From positions 1 through 38,053 of the forward strand of contig ADNK01001097.1 in NCBI GenBank assembly GCA_000320545.1: DNA of 38,053 bases, given 5' to 3'. The position numbers were made by a program, and so were the translations under genes. Origin of the DNA: Bigelowiella natans CCMP2755. Lineage: Eukaryota > Cercozoa > Chlorarachniophyceae. The notes beneath the pieces are model-generated. The model ran no database searches, was not told the origin of the DNA, and worked only from the letters and a program-made list of their open reading frames with translations. Shown here piece after piece: positions 10,684-24,530 of this stretch (its first letter is position 1; each line of letters begins with the position of its first letter).

Positions 10684-13600
10684 TCAAACTTCTTCTCTTG
10701 CAAGATTTACATCGTCGTCCTCATCGGAATCCTCTTGAACAATTTCAGATCGTTCGTACTCCTTTGGTTTTGAAGCCTGTAATGAGGCGTTGTTCAATGA
10801 TTAGTAAGGAGACTATCATAATTCATGCAAATACACACCTCTTCCTCCTCTTCAAGAGCTCGTGTCTGAGACTCGCTCAGTTTGTTGGCCAACTTCTTTT
10901 CTCGCAGACGTTTTTGAGCCAATACCCGATGTCGCTGCTCCTCCAATTGCATCTTTAACTTTCTCACCGCGTCATTAAGTTTATTTTGCTGAATCTTCAA
11001 CTTGTTGATTTGAGCATTTTGTTTCTAAAATCGAATGGGTTGGATTAAACGGACTGTATTCTCTTCAGAAAAATGTAATTATACCTTCGATTCAGTCTCA
11101 TAGTATCCCGTGGTCTCTTTGTATCTATAGATGGCAATTCAATACAAACTTATGTGTATCCAGAGAAAGATATGTTCTATTCTTATGTTTCATTACTCTC
11201 TGAGCTGATCTTCTAAGCTCTTGAACTTTACAACCATAGGATTTGCGTACATGTTGATTTCTTCATCTTTACCTAGATCATCGATTGGTTATTTTAATAG
11301 GACTTCGTTTTTCATGAGACTATATGTAAAGACAATTGAAAATCATGACCTGCTTGACCCAGACCACCTCCATAAACTTTCATATCCACAATATTTTCTT
11401 CTATTTCCTCTGCTTTCTTTTGAACCATCTTCATTTTCATGCGGTAACGACGAACCCTCTAAAAATTGTGCAAAACAAGATAAAATTGAGTAAACTAACA
11501 ACAATCGCTGTTAAGGGATTGTTCAGAGCGTATTAAAGACCTGGGTGAACCACAAGACCAACAACACCAAAGCCATGCCTCCAACCACAGCCAACACAGC
11601 TATGATTTGGATCAAGTAGAAAAGGTTTTCGTCTCCATCGGACAACTCTATTTGTCGCGGAATGTGTGCAAAAGCAAGAATTAGCGGCTCCCCACTCTCT
11701 TCATCCAGACATGTTTGGAAGAACCCGGAGGCTATTCCATTGAATCGTGTTTCTGAAAGGTTTGCTATCGGTTCTTGCACCCTAGGGCCTAAGAACTCGG
11801 CCACACAAACCCATGATTGCGAAGACGGAATCAAAGCTGCAAGACAAATATCTTCTTGTTGAATGAGATCCGAATTATCGACTCTAGCTCGATACTCAAT
11901 TTCGAAGTTAAAGGGATCTGTGGAGGCCTGGCACCGGAATGCGGGGGAAATAACTGTTTGATCTGCCGTGAAGAAATTTCCTGGTCTTCCAGAGAACTGG
12001 TTTTGACGCGACTGGTGGATGTATCTGAGAAGAGAAAAAATAGAGGATATAATTTCTCTACAATATTAGAGAGATCATTCTAAAATTAGTAGCTAAAAAT
12101 AAAATATTAATAATTACGCGACGGCAGCTCGCAATTCCGAATCTGAAACAGCGTCCACTTCGAATCGACTTGTTGAACCACCTGGTATTATGAGGGATCC
12201 TCTTACCGAAAAGTCTAAAGGACTTACGGCGATGTCAATCTCAACATCAACATTTTCGTTGAGCAATATTGACTGTGTCGTCGCTGGTACATCCCGGTTA
12301 CAGTTCTCCATGCACAAAGGTGGAGTGTTCGATGGTAACGCGATAAAAATTTGCTCTTCGTTCAGTTCGCTAGAAGCACCATCAAGGAAACCTTGAGGGA
12401 TCACGGAGGTAATTATCGTAGATTTAGAAATGAAGCTCTGGACTTCTCCAGTTTCAACAATCAACGCACAAATGGCTGCAGATGGCACACAAACCGATGA
12501 CGGGGTAAATTCGATCGGGCAGTAATATGGGGTTTCTCCGCCACATCCATTCGAAGGAGCGCATGATCCTCGACACGAGCCATCCGCACATCGTACTAAT
12601 GAGGGATCGTCACAAGTAGAAATCGCTAAGGCATCGCCACAACCACTCTCAAGCGTAACACAGGTCGAATTTGGGCATCGCATTGGGTATGCATCTGGAC
12701 ACTTCGGTAAAGCTGAGCAGAGCGTATCTCGTAGAACCAGGGGCACACATTCTCCATCGGGACATACGGCCATTTGCGTGTTCCCCTCTGGCGCACAGAT
12801 TTCACTGTCGGCATTGAGGCTTAAGGAATCATAATTTTGGGCTGTCATAGTAGGATTGCCGACAAGGAATGCAAATCGGATGCATTCTTGTGCTGAAGAG
12901 CGGCAAGATCCATCAAAGCAAGCTATCTGATTCGCAGCACAAGATGGAGCCCCTACTCTCTCCGAAAGGCAGTACGCCAGCTCCTTCCTACAGGAACCAT
13001 CTGGACAAAGGATGGGGGAATTTACCGGACAGGCTCTAGTTTCATTCAGCCGAGAGCCTGCACTATTTGAGCAACTCTCTGGGGTCTCTGCACATGTCAA
13101 GTCTGGGCAAATAAATTGCCGACCAGGATCTGGACAGCGATGGGTAGGAGGACAGTCCCCAGGTGAAGCAGCACAGCTATAATCTGCACAGCGATACGGC
13201 TCGTCTGCCGCACAAACGAGAACCCCAGAGCACGCAAGTGTGCTAAAATCATTTTCAATTACTATACGTGTGTCTGCATCGAGCCCAATTGGTATCTCAA
13301 AGGCCTGGTATTTCCTACAGCTTCCGTCTGCACAAGTGTAAGGACTGGAAACTGGGCAGAAGCTGGAAGTGAGACATTGAGAAGCAGAGCCTGCTATCAA
13401 TTCGTCGTAGAACCCACCCCCCGCACATGCGAGTTGATTTGGAGGTGTGTTTCCCGTGCACAGAGATGCTACCGTCTGGCACGTGCCGTCAACACATCGA
13501 ACGGGCAATTGTTGAGGGCACCCGTTTGATAATGGGCAGTTAATATCGGAAGTAACACAACGGCCACTTGCTTCGCATTTTACTGGATGTGTCGTGTTAC

Positions 13601-16600
13601 AGCCATTTGGGCGTGAATACGCGTCTTCCAGATTCTCGCAAGATGAACTTGGGCCACAAAGCCCACCAAGAATCTAAATTGGCAATTAAATCATTTGTGG
13701 TGAAGTCTACCCTATGATTACATGAATAACTACCGTGCTTGAGCATTTCTCCTGTTCCCTGTCACAAAATCCCTCGTCGTTCACGATGCCAATTGGGGAA
13801 CACGGGCAACCGGTTTCACTGATCAAATCATACAATGGGGTATGTTAATGAGTCAAAGAGAGTCAACCCGTTTATTGATGAAAGCTCGCACCTTGTTGGA
13901 GACACGCAAGATTCTAGACTGAGGGCGCAGGCTCCATTGGGGCACCGAACTGGAAGCTCACTTGGACAAGTATTTATTCGAGGGCATAAGTTGATATCTG
14001 GACGACAGCTTCCGTCATCACAGCGGACCAATCCGGAGGTGCAAGCATGGAGAGTTGGACACTGGACTTCAGAATCGACACAAGAACCGTCGGTACATAG
14101 AACTGAGAAACGCTTAATGGAGAACACTCCATCAACTAGGATCTCCACCTCGGGACACACAGGCTTGACAACATCATAGGCTACTTGAGGACATAGTGAC
14201 TCCGAGGCTGCGCATAGCCCGCCTTCGCACCGAAATGGCTGGAAAGGAGGACAGGCGTTGTTGTAGTCGTCCTGAACCTGCCCCGAAGTGCAGAAATTGA
14301 TTCCAGGGGTGAGAGCAAATTCATCAAAGGTGACACATGACCCATCCAAGCAACGAATTTCGGTACTACTTGAACATCCATTGGCCAGAGGACAAGAGCC
14401 AGGAGAGGAGCAGGACCCGTCAGGGCAGGAAACTAAGCCATCATCACACGAAGTGATGTTCTGATTACATTGAGAAATACGCGAGACGCACTCGCCATCC
14501 TCACACTTAACCGGCCGGTCAAAGGGACATCCATTAATATCTGGGCACGATCCTGCATTGGGAGCACACAAGCCACCCAAACATAGAAATGGAAGGTAAT
14601 CGGGGCACCTTATAGGATCACATAGCGAAGCAGTGTCGTCAACGCAGCTTGAATCGCGACAATGTGACCAACGATTCGGACAGTCAAGCAATAAATTGGT
14701 GCTGCTAAGTGAGTCCTGGAACGGATCATCGCAAGAAAATACGCTCGAAGTGCAGCGGATGTTGGTCCCATCATTTAAACTCGAGATGTTCAGTGCAGCA
14801 CACTTCACAGGGAAATTTTGGGGATTGGGGCATGAGGTTGTTGAGGCGCAGTCCTCAACAGATGCAAAGCAGTCTCCATTGCTGCAGCGATAGGGCTGAT
14901 CGCTTGGGCACTGCGGTGGTTCTGGACAATCACCAGGTAATCTCCTACAGGTTTCGTCAAGGCATTTATACGGGGCCTGAGGGGGGCAGGAGACAGGCGT
15001 TCCGCATCCTACAACGCTAAGCTCCCATCCACCACCGGGACAAGGCACGCGGATAAATTCCTCCGGCCAGTCAGGACAAAATGAAGCATTGAAGCTGCAA
15101 GTACCGTCCAGACAGAGAACAGGCGTATCCACGGGGCAGGAATGATACGTAGGGCAGTTCGACAACTCCGATGCACATGAAGGAAATCCGGTTAAAGCTG
15201 AAGGACACGTGACCTCAGTCGTGGCGCATCCTCTATAAGCAACGGTCGAGCAATTCTCTCTGCATGTGCCATCAGGACAGCGCTGAAGAAGAACTGAATT
15301 CACTCGAGGACATGCAATAGCTGAGGGACAGGTTTCCAGCGTAGGTGCACAACCGAGGCCCGGGCATCTGATTAGACCATCTGGGCAGTCCATTAGGGTA
15401 GAAACAACCTCACAGTTGCTTCGAGAGGAGACGCAAGAACCGTCCTCACACTTGATAGGGAGGAGTGGTGGGCACTGGTATTGAGAGGGGCATTGTGTGA
15501 TATCATATCGACAGGAACCGTCCGGGCACGAAACAGATATATCGCTTGGACAAGGGTTTCTTTGATGAAGTGACTGACATGCAGCTGTGTTAGTTTGGCA
15601 AGATCCATCCGGACAGCGAATTGGCCTTGATGATGGACACGTGATGCCTGTTGGGCAACGTGAAAAATCCGACGCGCAGGAGCCGTCAGGGCATGTTACG
15701 ATGCTTTCATCATTGTATATATCCTAAGAGGTTCGCACGTATGTAAGTTCTTGGTGTGTTAAAAAAGTCAATAAACAAAATTAACATGATATTTTGTGGT
15801 AACCTGACAATCGGTGAGCATGGATGGTCTTCTACACTGATCTGCGCGCTCGCGACAGGTCCCGTCATCACAAAGTACTGGACGATCTGTTCCGTGGCAG
15901 GATGTTTGTGTTGGGCAGTGTTCGACGTTTTCCGTACAAGTCCCATCTGCACAACGAATTTGAGAGAGAGTACACCTCTGAGGTATTTCGCAACTTGAGA
16001 GACTCTCAGCACACGTGTTACTCTCGCAGAGGACCAATCCAGGGGGACAACTAACTTGCGAGGGGCACTCTTCGATTCTACTCGCGCAGGTTCCATCCTG
16101 ACAACGAATAAATCCATCTAGGCACCGATATACGCTTGGACAAGCGAGAAGGGAATCCTGACAACTTCCATCAGCGCAAACGACGCGACCAGCCCCGCAA
16201 GAAGGACGTGTTGGGCAATCAAAAGCGTTTGATCTGCAGATGTTATCATGGCACCGATAAGAACCCGAAGGGCAGGTGGCTGGACCAGAATCTCGGATGG
16301 CCACGTTGGGGCATCGAGTTGTATTACTTGCACACGAAGAGCCATCATCGCATATAAATGTTCCAGGAGGGCACACACGAGGCGATGGGCATTCCTCCAT
16401 AGAGGGGGCACACTGTGTGTATGATAGAGGGTCGACCTGTGAACACTGTACAAATCCAACCGGACACTCGAGGATATTGTCTGTACATTCGGAAGCAAAA
16501 TCCACACAAATTCCATTGCCGCAACGAACGCCGCCATTGAGACATGGGCAGCTTGTGATTCCTGCGACGCAAGAACCGTCAGCTGGACATGCAATAGGCT

Positions 16601-19600
16601 GGTTCACAGGACAGACTGTGACTTGCATGGAAGGACACAGAGCGTAAGAATTTACGCATATTCCGGAGAGTGGGTCATCATTGCATCTGTATTGGAGTGC
16701 TTGGTCCAGAGCAGCACATATTTGATTTCCTGCCAAGACACTTGCCAAATAAGAAAACCCTATCTGATTTCCCTGGTCAAGGCGAGGGAACTCCACACCC
16801 GAAAATTCATTATCTGTGAGAGTAATAACGGCACTGTAATTTCCGTCCCATTCAACTTCAAATGAAAGAACATCTGTGGTTCCTACTCTTTCCGACCTGC
16901 CAGAATTAACTACATAGTCTCTCTGGTTATGACTTAATGACATCTCATAGAAGAAGTCTCCGACAGTCACGAGATTGCCGAAAATATCGAACGCCGTGAT
17001 ACTCACTGTTATTGGGGATCCAACGATTCCTAAGATGTTCGTGACGTTTGGGCTAAATTCAAACACGAAAGAATTCCTAAATGCTATTGGAGTGCATGCT
17101 GTGTCCACGTCGAATCCTACTGAAAGTCCTCCAACTGTCGCTGAGATATTGAATGAACCAACCCTCTCGGCTGAAAAGGGAACTATGTACTGGCCATTTT
17201 GAATATAGGTCGAAGGAACCGTCACATTGAAAATCTCACTTTCTTCCACGATATTGGAGCAAAATTGGGTATCGGTGGGATTGCCGATTGAAACAGGGAG
17301 CGATGTATTCGTCCTTAAAAAATTCCCAAAGGCATCAGCAAGTTGGACGACGATACATTGCTGCGTCCCGACAATTAAGTTAAGCACATTTGAGGCTTGC
17401 AGACACATAGTACCAGCGGCATTCAATGATCCTACAGTTACAGTACGGCTACCTGAGGGATCAACTGGCTCCTCCAGCACTGTGAATTGATAGCAAGCAG
17501 CACCAATTCCATTGACGAAGATGAGTTGACGGTAATTTCCTGCTCTGACTCCACGGGTGATTATTACGCAATCCGAGTCTCTGCACGTAACATTAGTCGA
17601 GAACTCGTTTGTTGCATCAAATTCAGGAAAGTTTTGGATGAAGTTATCTTCAGCAGCTGTGCAAATAAAGGGAGTTGGAAGTGTGGAATCAATGAAATCG
17701 TTGGTTCGGTGCCCATCAAACCTCACAGTGATGTTCGCCACTCCAGTAGAGTTTGCAAAACGGGCATTCCCGAATGCGTCGAAAAGTTGTATATTTGTGA
17801 AAGCAGTAAAATTTGCTGAGAACGGAGAAGTATCATTGTTCAGATCCGGAAATGTCGAGGTCTGTTTTGTGATTATAGTCTGGGATGCCTCAGGAGGCCC
17901 AGCAAAAATATATGTCTCTTGGTCGAAAGCATTGATGACTACAGACGTGAAGTTATTGAACAGCGCAGATACGTACTCGAATGTGTAGGACGCGAATCCA
18001 TTTGCCTGTAAGACTCGATAGGTGTAATTGTACCGCCCTTCTCCCAGGGTAGTTGGAGTCAAAAAATTCTGACCAGGGCCATTGGTGATAGAGCTGAAGG
18101 ACGAGCCCGGAACTGAAATTGTAATGCGAAGGAGCAGGGTTGACTGCTTCCAATTGTTACCAAACCTATCTCGTAATGTGATAATGATGCTGTTATATTC
18201 ACCAGCAGTCAGGTTTGCAGGAATTGGTGGCGTTGTAAAACTTTGAACTGGATCGATATTGCCGGGTTCGATTTCAATACCCCGAGGACTCATCCCGATG
18301 TCAAATCCTCCAATCTGTACTGAAAAGTTAAGTCTTTCAGCGGGCCCCGTCGCCGGAAATATGGATGAAACGTTCGGCACCACGGTAATTCGGTAGGTTC
18401 CTAATAATCAACGAAAATATGAGGTGTATTAGTGTATAAATTGATAACCAAATTATGTTGCTATGATATGGAATCGTTGTCAATGGCAGAACTGGTACCT
18501 TGGATTGGAAGCTCAACAATATCGTTCAATGGAAAAATATTCTTTTGCAGAGATGCAATGAAAGAAAAGGGGGTTGATGTCATTTCCCCTGTGACAGGAT
18601 TTCCAAATGAATCCCTGAGATCCACTACAGCTTCGAATTCCTCTCCAGCGATGAACACGCCTAGTCAAAACATCAAACAAATTAGAAGGAAAACACTCAT
18701 ATAGTTCTGTAGATGGAAAATAGTGTTGGTCATACCAAAATTGACGGGAGCAACTGAGATTATTGAGCTATTTGCAGCTGCCGCAGCACCAGCAATTACG
18801 GTAAGAGTTTGGAAGTTTCCAAGTTCTAAAATTTCGTTTTCTCTTGCCACTATCCTGTACACAGCAGCAATCTGTGGAGTGAAAACGGCCTCATATCTAT
18901 TGAGAGCGAAGTTGAAGACTCCGGGGATTTCCATATTTTCTTGCTGAGGTGCGGTGACTAGGAAAGAGACATTGCGTAATCCCATCTTATAAGTGTTACC
19001 GTAGGCATCCATGATCACCGCAAACAGCCCGACGGAATTGCCAGCGACTACATTGCTGGCTTCAAGGGAGGTTGTCGACGACTGACCATCTGTTGAGCCT
19101 GGAATAACAACGATAGAATAGTTGTTGGGTGAGGTATTATCTGCACCCACGCGAAGTGTCAGAGTGTAGTTTCCTTCCGTTGTGATATGCTTAATCGCAG
19201 GGGTGTTCACAGTGACGTTGCATCCTGTGAATCCGGGAGAAATCTCTACATTCGAGGTACAGGTAGGGACTAGTGCATTTACAGGAGTTGCGTCCATAGA
19301 ATTACTAGAGGCATTAAAAAATATGACTTGGAAAGTCCGTGAGGTTGCGAGTTGAGTGCCGTTGAGGCCAAGATTGTTAATCTGGAAAATCTCTGGTACG
19401 TCCGGATCGAGCACCATTGCGAGGTTGGTTGCTGTTGCTCCGTTGGGACTATTATCCGATTGTAAAGTTGTTGGCATCAACTGCTGCACCAAGACTCCAG
19501 GTGAAGAGTTGTTCAAAAATATAAGCAAAACAAATTGAGGACTTGATGGGTTAAAAACAGGAACGGTGTAGTTAACAGTGTATAAGGGGGGCACTGTCGG

Positions 19601-22600
19601 TATTACAACTCCATTTACAGGCTCATCCGAACCGACAGTGAACTTATCAGATATGTTATTCAGCTGGAGATTGTTGAACTCGTCCAAAGCTTGGAAGGTA
19701 AACGTCGCGAACTCACCCTCGAGGCCACCAGCAGCTCCCTCTCCGAGAATATTTCCTATTTGGGTGGTATCTGCCGGAATTATTGTAACTGTTCGAGAGG
19801 TGAGGTTCTGTATCTCAGCGTTTGCTGGAGGGCTTGTTACAGTAATTAGATAGTTGCCTGCACAGTTTGGGAAGGCAGTGATCCAGCGGAATAGGTAACT
19901 GCCATTTCCGATGGAAGTGACGGTACTTGGTACTAATATTCCAGTTCCAACCTGCTGTATTGTAGCTGTGAACGTATCACCATCAGTGGTGACTTCGGAT
20001 CGCAAATTATTTTCGATATCCCTTGAAGTGACGACAAAGAAAGCAGCTTCGTCAGCCCTTGCGGTAAAATTGAGGATTTCAAGTTGTGACTGGGCACTAA
20101 TACTACCTGCGCGGACACTAACGACAAATGAAGATGAATTTTGGCCCATATCAAAAGCTTGGATAGACCAATTTCCAGACTGTCTAGGGTTGAAACTTGC
20201 CCGGTATCGTCCTCCTGTAAGTAGGAGGCACGTTGCAGAGGGACAAACTGTTATAAGGGTTGTGGTTGGTCCAACGAATTCAACTGAAAAACTGTTTGAG
20301 GCAGGGGTTACGCGTTCGTTCCCAAATTGATCACGGGTCTGAACGAGGACGAAATTAGCGTCACCGTCCACCTGATAGTTCGCTCCAGAGCTTTCGATGG
20401 TAAAATTTGCAACACTTGCATCCGTCGGTGTGATTGTTAGGGTGGTTGTTCCGATTTGCGTGGAGTTTAGCTCATATACGACAGAGAAAGCCCCAGTCTG
20501 GGAAAAAGCAATATTCGGAATCTCGATTTGACCCATCGCGTTAAACATGCTCGAGGAGAGAATAGCACCATCTATCCCAGCAATAGAGGCAATGACAGTT
20601 ACATTCCCCTCCGTTACTTGATTTCCAAACGCATCCTGAAGCGTAATTAGTGCAGTAAAACCAATATCTTCTGATGCTTCTTGGGTCACCGCCTGTGGAC
20701 CAACTGAAGATTGAACAGGTGCATTTGCAACGACTCTGGATATCACCACTGGTGATAAAACTAGATCTCGTGAATTTACCCGGACAAACATTAGGATGTT
20801 TTCGATTACATTTGTCAGAGTCACACTAATTGAGAAACGGTTTCCATCAACATGCTCAGCTGAGAAGACAGCAGCCACCTGGTCAAAACTCACTGCTAAG
20901 TTTGAAGCGCTATTGGGATCACTATGATTGTTTCCAAATTGATCTCGAGCGATAATGATTATTTCAACTGGGATTCCAGCAGTAAGGGTTAAAGGTCCAA
21001 GTGGATTGAAAGTAGATGTAAGTTCAGAAATAGGACCAAAAGTAAATTGCGCTTGGAATATTCCAATAGAATCGCCATTGAATCTGATATCAGAAGATAT
21101 GTTGCCTGCTTGCCTCTCTTGATAGAAAACGCCGTATATCTCTTGGTGGAATCCAAAAGTGACCTCATCCTAGCAGAAATGCAAATTTATGAATCAAACG
21201 TGAATTTATTCGGTATAGTTAAAAATTAAAAATTTTATTTTATATTTTCAGACCGCAGTGCCAGCGAACATTCCTGTTGGTGTAATAACTGGAGGTGCGA
21301 GATCATAGCATTCCCATGAAGCAGAGAAAACCATTTCCCAAGACATGGCGGCAATGTCGCAAGGAATTATCATTAGATCCAAAGCACACGGTGTCTGCCC
21401 CCCTCCATCACACGCCCCGGCCACAGTTGCAGTGAGATCTACTCCACAATTAGAAGCAAACTTAACCGAAACTGCACCCGTAGAACAATTTATCCCAGTG
21501 ACTAAATGCGTTGTGAAAAGGGGCCCATTCCAGGTTTGAGCAAAGGTAGTGAGTCCAAGACTTTGGCTCGTCGATACCGGACTGCCACATCCATCGAGTG
21601 GAATCAGAAGATAAGATGGGTTTGCTGGAAGCATGCTTGAGGGAAGCAGCTGTTTAGCTGTGCCAGATGCGACTCCAGTCGTGGCAAGTGAGATTGAAAA
21701 TGTTTCCGAGACGATGTCATTTTGAGTCTCAATGCGCTGAAAGCCTGGAGTTTCGTCAACGAAATATACTACCTCAACTTGCTGTACATTCGGGCTGGTA
21801 GGGCTGAACTGTAACAAGGGAGGGCGAGACGAAGCAAGACTCTCTCCGGCGATGAAACTTAGAACACCATTATTTATATTGTTCATCCTTACAATATCCG
21901 TGGTTCGTGTAAATTCAGATGTCACGGCATTGGTGGTCGCCATGTGTTGGCCATACTGTGACCATATGATATCTGCACCCGCGATAGTCGAGAATGTACC
22001 TGAAACTTGACGGTGCCAAACACTCCAATCTTGAATTTGGATTCCAAGCGAGTCAACACCACTGACACCGGCTGTAAACCCGACCCAAGCTCTTGGATTC
22101 CATGAACTTCTAATATCGTCATCAGAAATAATTAAAGATAGATCATCACAACCATCTGTCGTAATCCAAAGCTGAGAAGATTCTTCAGGGATGTATGAAA
22201 TTTTGACATTAAAATCCGTTGAAACTTGAGTGCACGTTGTAGTTCCAATATCTATTAGACCGTTAGCATTCAAATTAGATCTCGCAGTAACAATTAAACT
22301 TCCTAGATTCTCAGTCCACTGAAACGTAATGGCTAATGCTGAGGATATGGTCTCAAAATGCCTCCTGCCCGCTTCCCCTGCAGCCTCTGCGTCGTCGTTC
22401 TGAACCATAAACGCAAATCCGGAAAACCCGCTCGCAACTGGATTATTAGATGTACTTGTAACTCGAAAAGATGTGAGAAATCCGTCTCGCACATCAAGTT
22501 GAAACGGGTGCCAAGCACTAGTAGCAACATTTTGTTGTATTTCATCCAGTAGAAGTATTCGTTGGGCCTCAGTTTGAATAACGTTCTTCCTGTTAATATT

Positions 22601-23448
22601 CTGAGACAGAAATGGATAGAGCCCCTTTTCAATAATGCCCGCAGTCGTCACGTCGCACTAATAATAGTAGAAATTGATTATGGAACTTGTCAAAACTCAA
22701 TATTTTTGGCCGAAGTGTAAAGCATACCTGTCGCTGTCCCTCAACAACGTCAGGGAGTTGAATTCTAAGCTCAGGGGCAGCCAGGCAATTATGAGCATAC
22801 GCTACAAAAACCCGAAAATCCCCAGGGTTAAGTGATATTATCCCGCCATTAGAACCTCCGGTGTCCGTAAATGTGCTTCGAACATCGATGGATGTTGTGC
22901 AGCTGGACCCGCCCACAGGACAGAAACCGGCGAAGATGGTGCAGGTTCCAGAAACAATTAAGTTAGTAGGTTCGGTTACAGACACAATGGTGTCAAGAGT
23001 GAATGTGAAGAAGTTATTATGCGGTTCTCCTTCATTTCCGTAAAGAAGTCCATCCAGAGGGTAGAACTGCGAGCCAGGTGGACCAAACTAAGAAAATATA
23101 ATGTGTCAACTGTATCCATTTAAATGCAATAAAAAATCATTTCACCTCTAGAATCCCATTGCCTGTATCTTCAAACGCGATTGAGGTTGGAATTGCATTG
23201 AATGTGTCATTAGCGTTTGTCGAAAACCACTCCTCAAAACCCTCAAGAACAAAGGGATATCCAGGCTCAACTAACTTTGTAGCCATAGAGTTGGTCGTTG
23301 GATCAGATCCATCGAAGAAAGAGCGGGTAAAGTCCAATGCAGTGCCCTGAAGCCTTTTACTACCCAAAGCATCTGCAGAGGGGAAAATAAAGGCCCAAAA
23401 TATAGCAAGGGCTTGCAAAGCACGAATCATTGCTGTTTCCATCGCCAT
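10684..23448 (-). CDS. Giant modular type I membrane protein: lectin-like, filamin-type repeats, Cys-rich DGSC modules, TM, coiled-coil tail
   Basis: Fifteen exons (minus strand): 23448-23146, 23087-22728, 22657-21254, 21169-18736, 18660-18499, 18400-15804, 15723-13892, 13818-13734, 13673-12118, 12024-11541, 11458-11350, 11272-11197, 11124-11085, 11024-10839 and 10776-10684. All introns are GT-AG, phases agree at every junction, and the sum is 11,721 nt, giving 3,906 residues. The order is: signal peptide (MAMETAMIRALQALAIFW, cut near ADALG); a beta-rich N-terminal part; an L-type-lectin-like region at about 250-420 (GFSGFAFMVQNDD, SALAITFQW); at least ten filamin/Ig-like repeats at about 690-2100, each with a D-x-F-G-N turn (LQDAFGNQVTEG, TRDQFGNERV, LRDRFGNNW); about 40 four-Cys modules of type CPDGSC-x6-C at about 2110-3450; a membrane helix near 3710-3735 (IQIIAVLAVVGGMALVLLVL); and a 170-residue tail that is coiled coil and acidic at the end (QEDSDEDDDVN). 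Probably a cell-surface adhesion or recognition protein. No enzyme motif is seen. Confidence 0.9.
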
Positions 23449-24530
23449 TAATTCATTAGAGTTGTAAGATATTCGAGAAACACATATTACATACAAATGA
23501 AAGGAACTGCAGGGGATTTCGAGCCTATTTCCAATCTCCGATTGACGGTTTTGACCCCATGTCAGCGTTTCGAAGGACTTCCGTTTCTTAAACTGAAAGC
23601 GTTTCGCTGCCTAAAATTATGAGAAAGAGCGCTTGCTGTGGATGTATGCAGGGCATTTGTAACTTCTCTCAGCACCAAATAGTCCTTTAAATGCCTGGAA
23701 TTTCTCTGCTGCGAAACGAAGAGAGCGGGAAAGCAGCACTGAAATACCTGGTGAAGACAACCACATCCTCGTGTCGTAGAGTCAATGGTTGCTTCCTTAT
23801 TGGCGATAAATATCCGCAGGCTCAGTGTTGTTCTTATCGGCTGGCACATGGATCACGCGTGCGTATTTGTTATTTTTTTCTCACCAATTGCTGGAAAATT
23901 TTGTCGGCATGAACTTAGTTCCAACGTTGCGCAGCGGTTCTGCCACGGGAAATACGACAATTTTCTTGTCGCACTTTAGACATGTAGGTTGATTTGGAAA
24001 GGACATCCAATGCGCTCTCAAATGGTGTGCCCTCCTTGTGCAGGCTCTAGATTCTGCAATTCGAACTTCGGAACATCAGTTTCAACTACATGTATTACGC
24101 TGCAAGAGGCTATGTCTTGAGCGAAAAAGTATTGACTCTTCCTCGCGTTGACAACTATGATAGGTGAAATGAGGACGTTGATTGGCAGTGAAGAGAACAC
24201 TGGAGATGGAAAAATGTTGACGCTGGGAACTCCTCTCGGAGCTCAAATTAATTACAAAGGAGATGGCGGTAACCATGTAAAGCTTATTGCTACTGAATCT
24301 GACCTACACCTAGATACTACAACATAGGGTTTCACACGATGTTACGTAAAACAGAGCGTGAAAAAGAGGTTCAAATATTACTATAGTCTGTAGAATTATG
24401 TATTACATCGTATCGAACAAATTGTTCAGCTACAAAAGAATGACACATCCTGCACATGTCAACGATTTTTGAATGATAGTTATGGATCTTGACACGAAGT
24501 ATTGTGGGCTGGCTGAGCCAAGCAACAGAA
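23449..24530. other. Divergent intergenic region
   Basis: This roughly 1.1-kb region separates the starts of the giant gene (-) and the 24531 gene (+). Promoters and 5' UTRs of both should lie here. I see no TATA box or other motif that I would defend. Short open frames on both strands (for example about 23562-23849, minus) have no recognisable domain. Confidence 0.4.

Noticed and set aside
12190-22552. Many plus-strand open frames of 60-145 codons
   Set aside because: They are antisense shadows of the giant gene's long exons and have no domain of their own.
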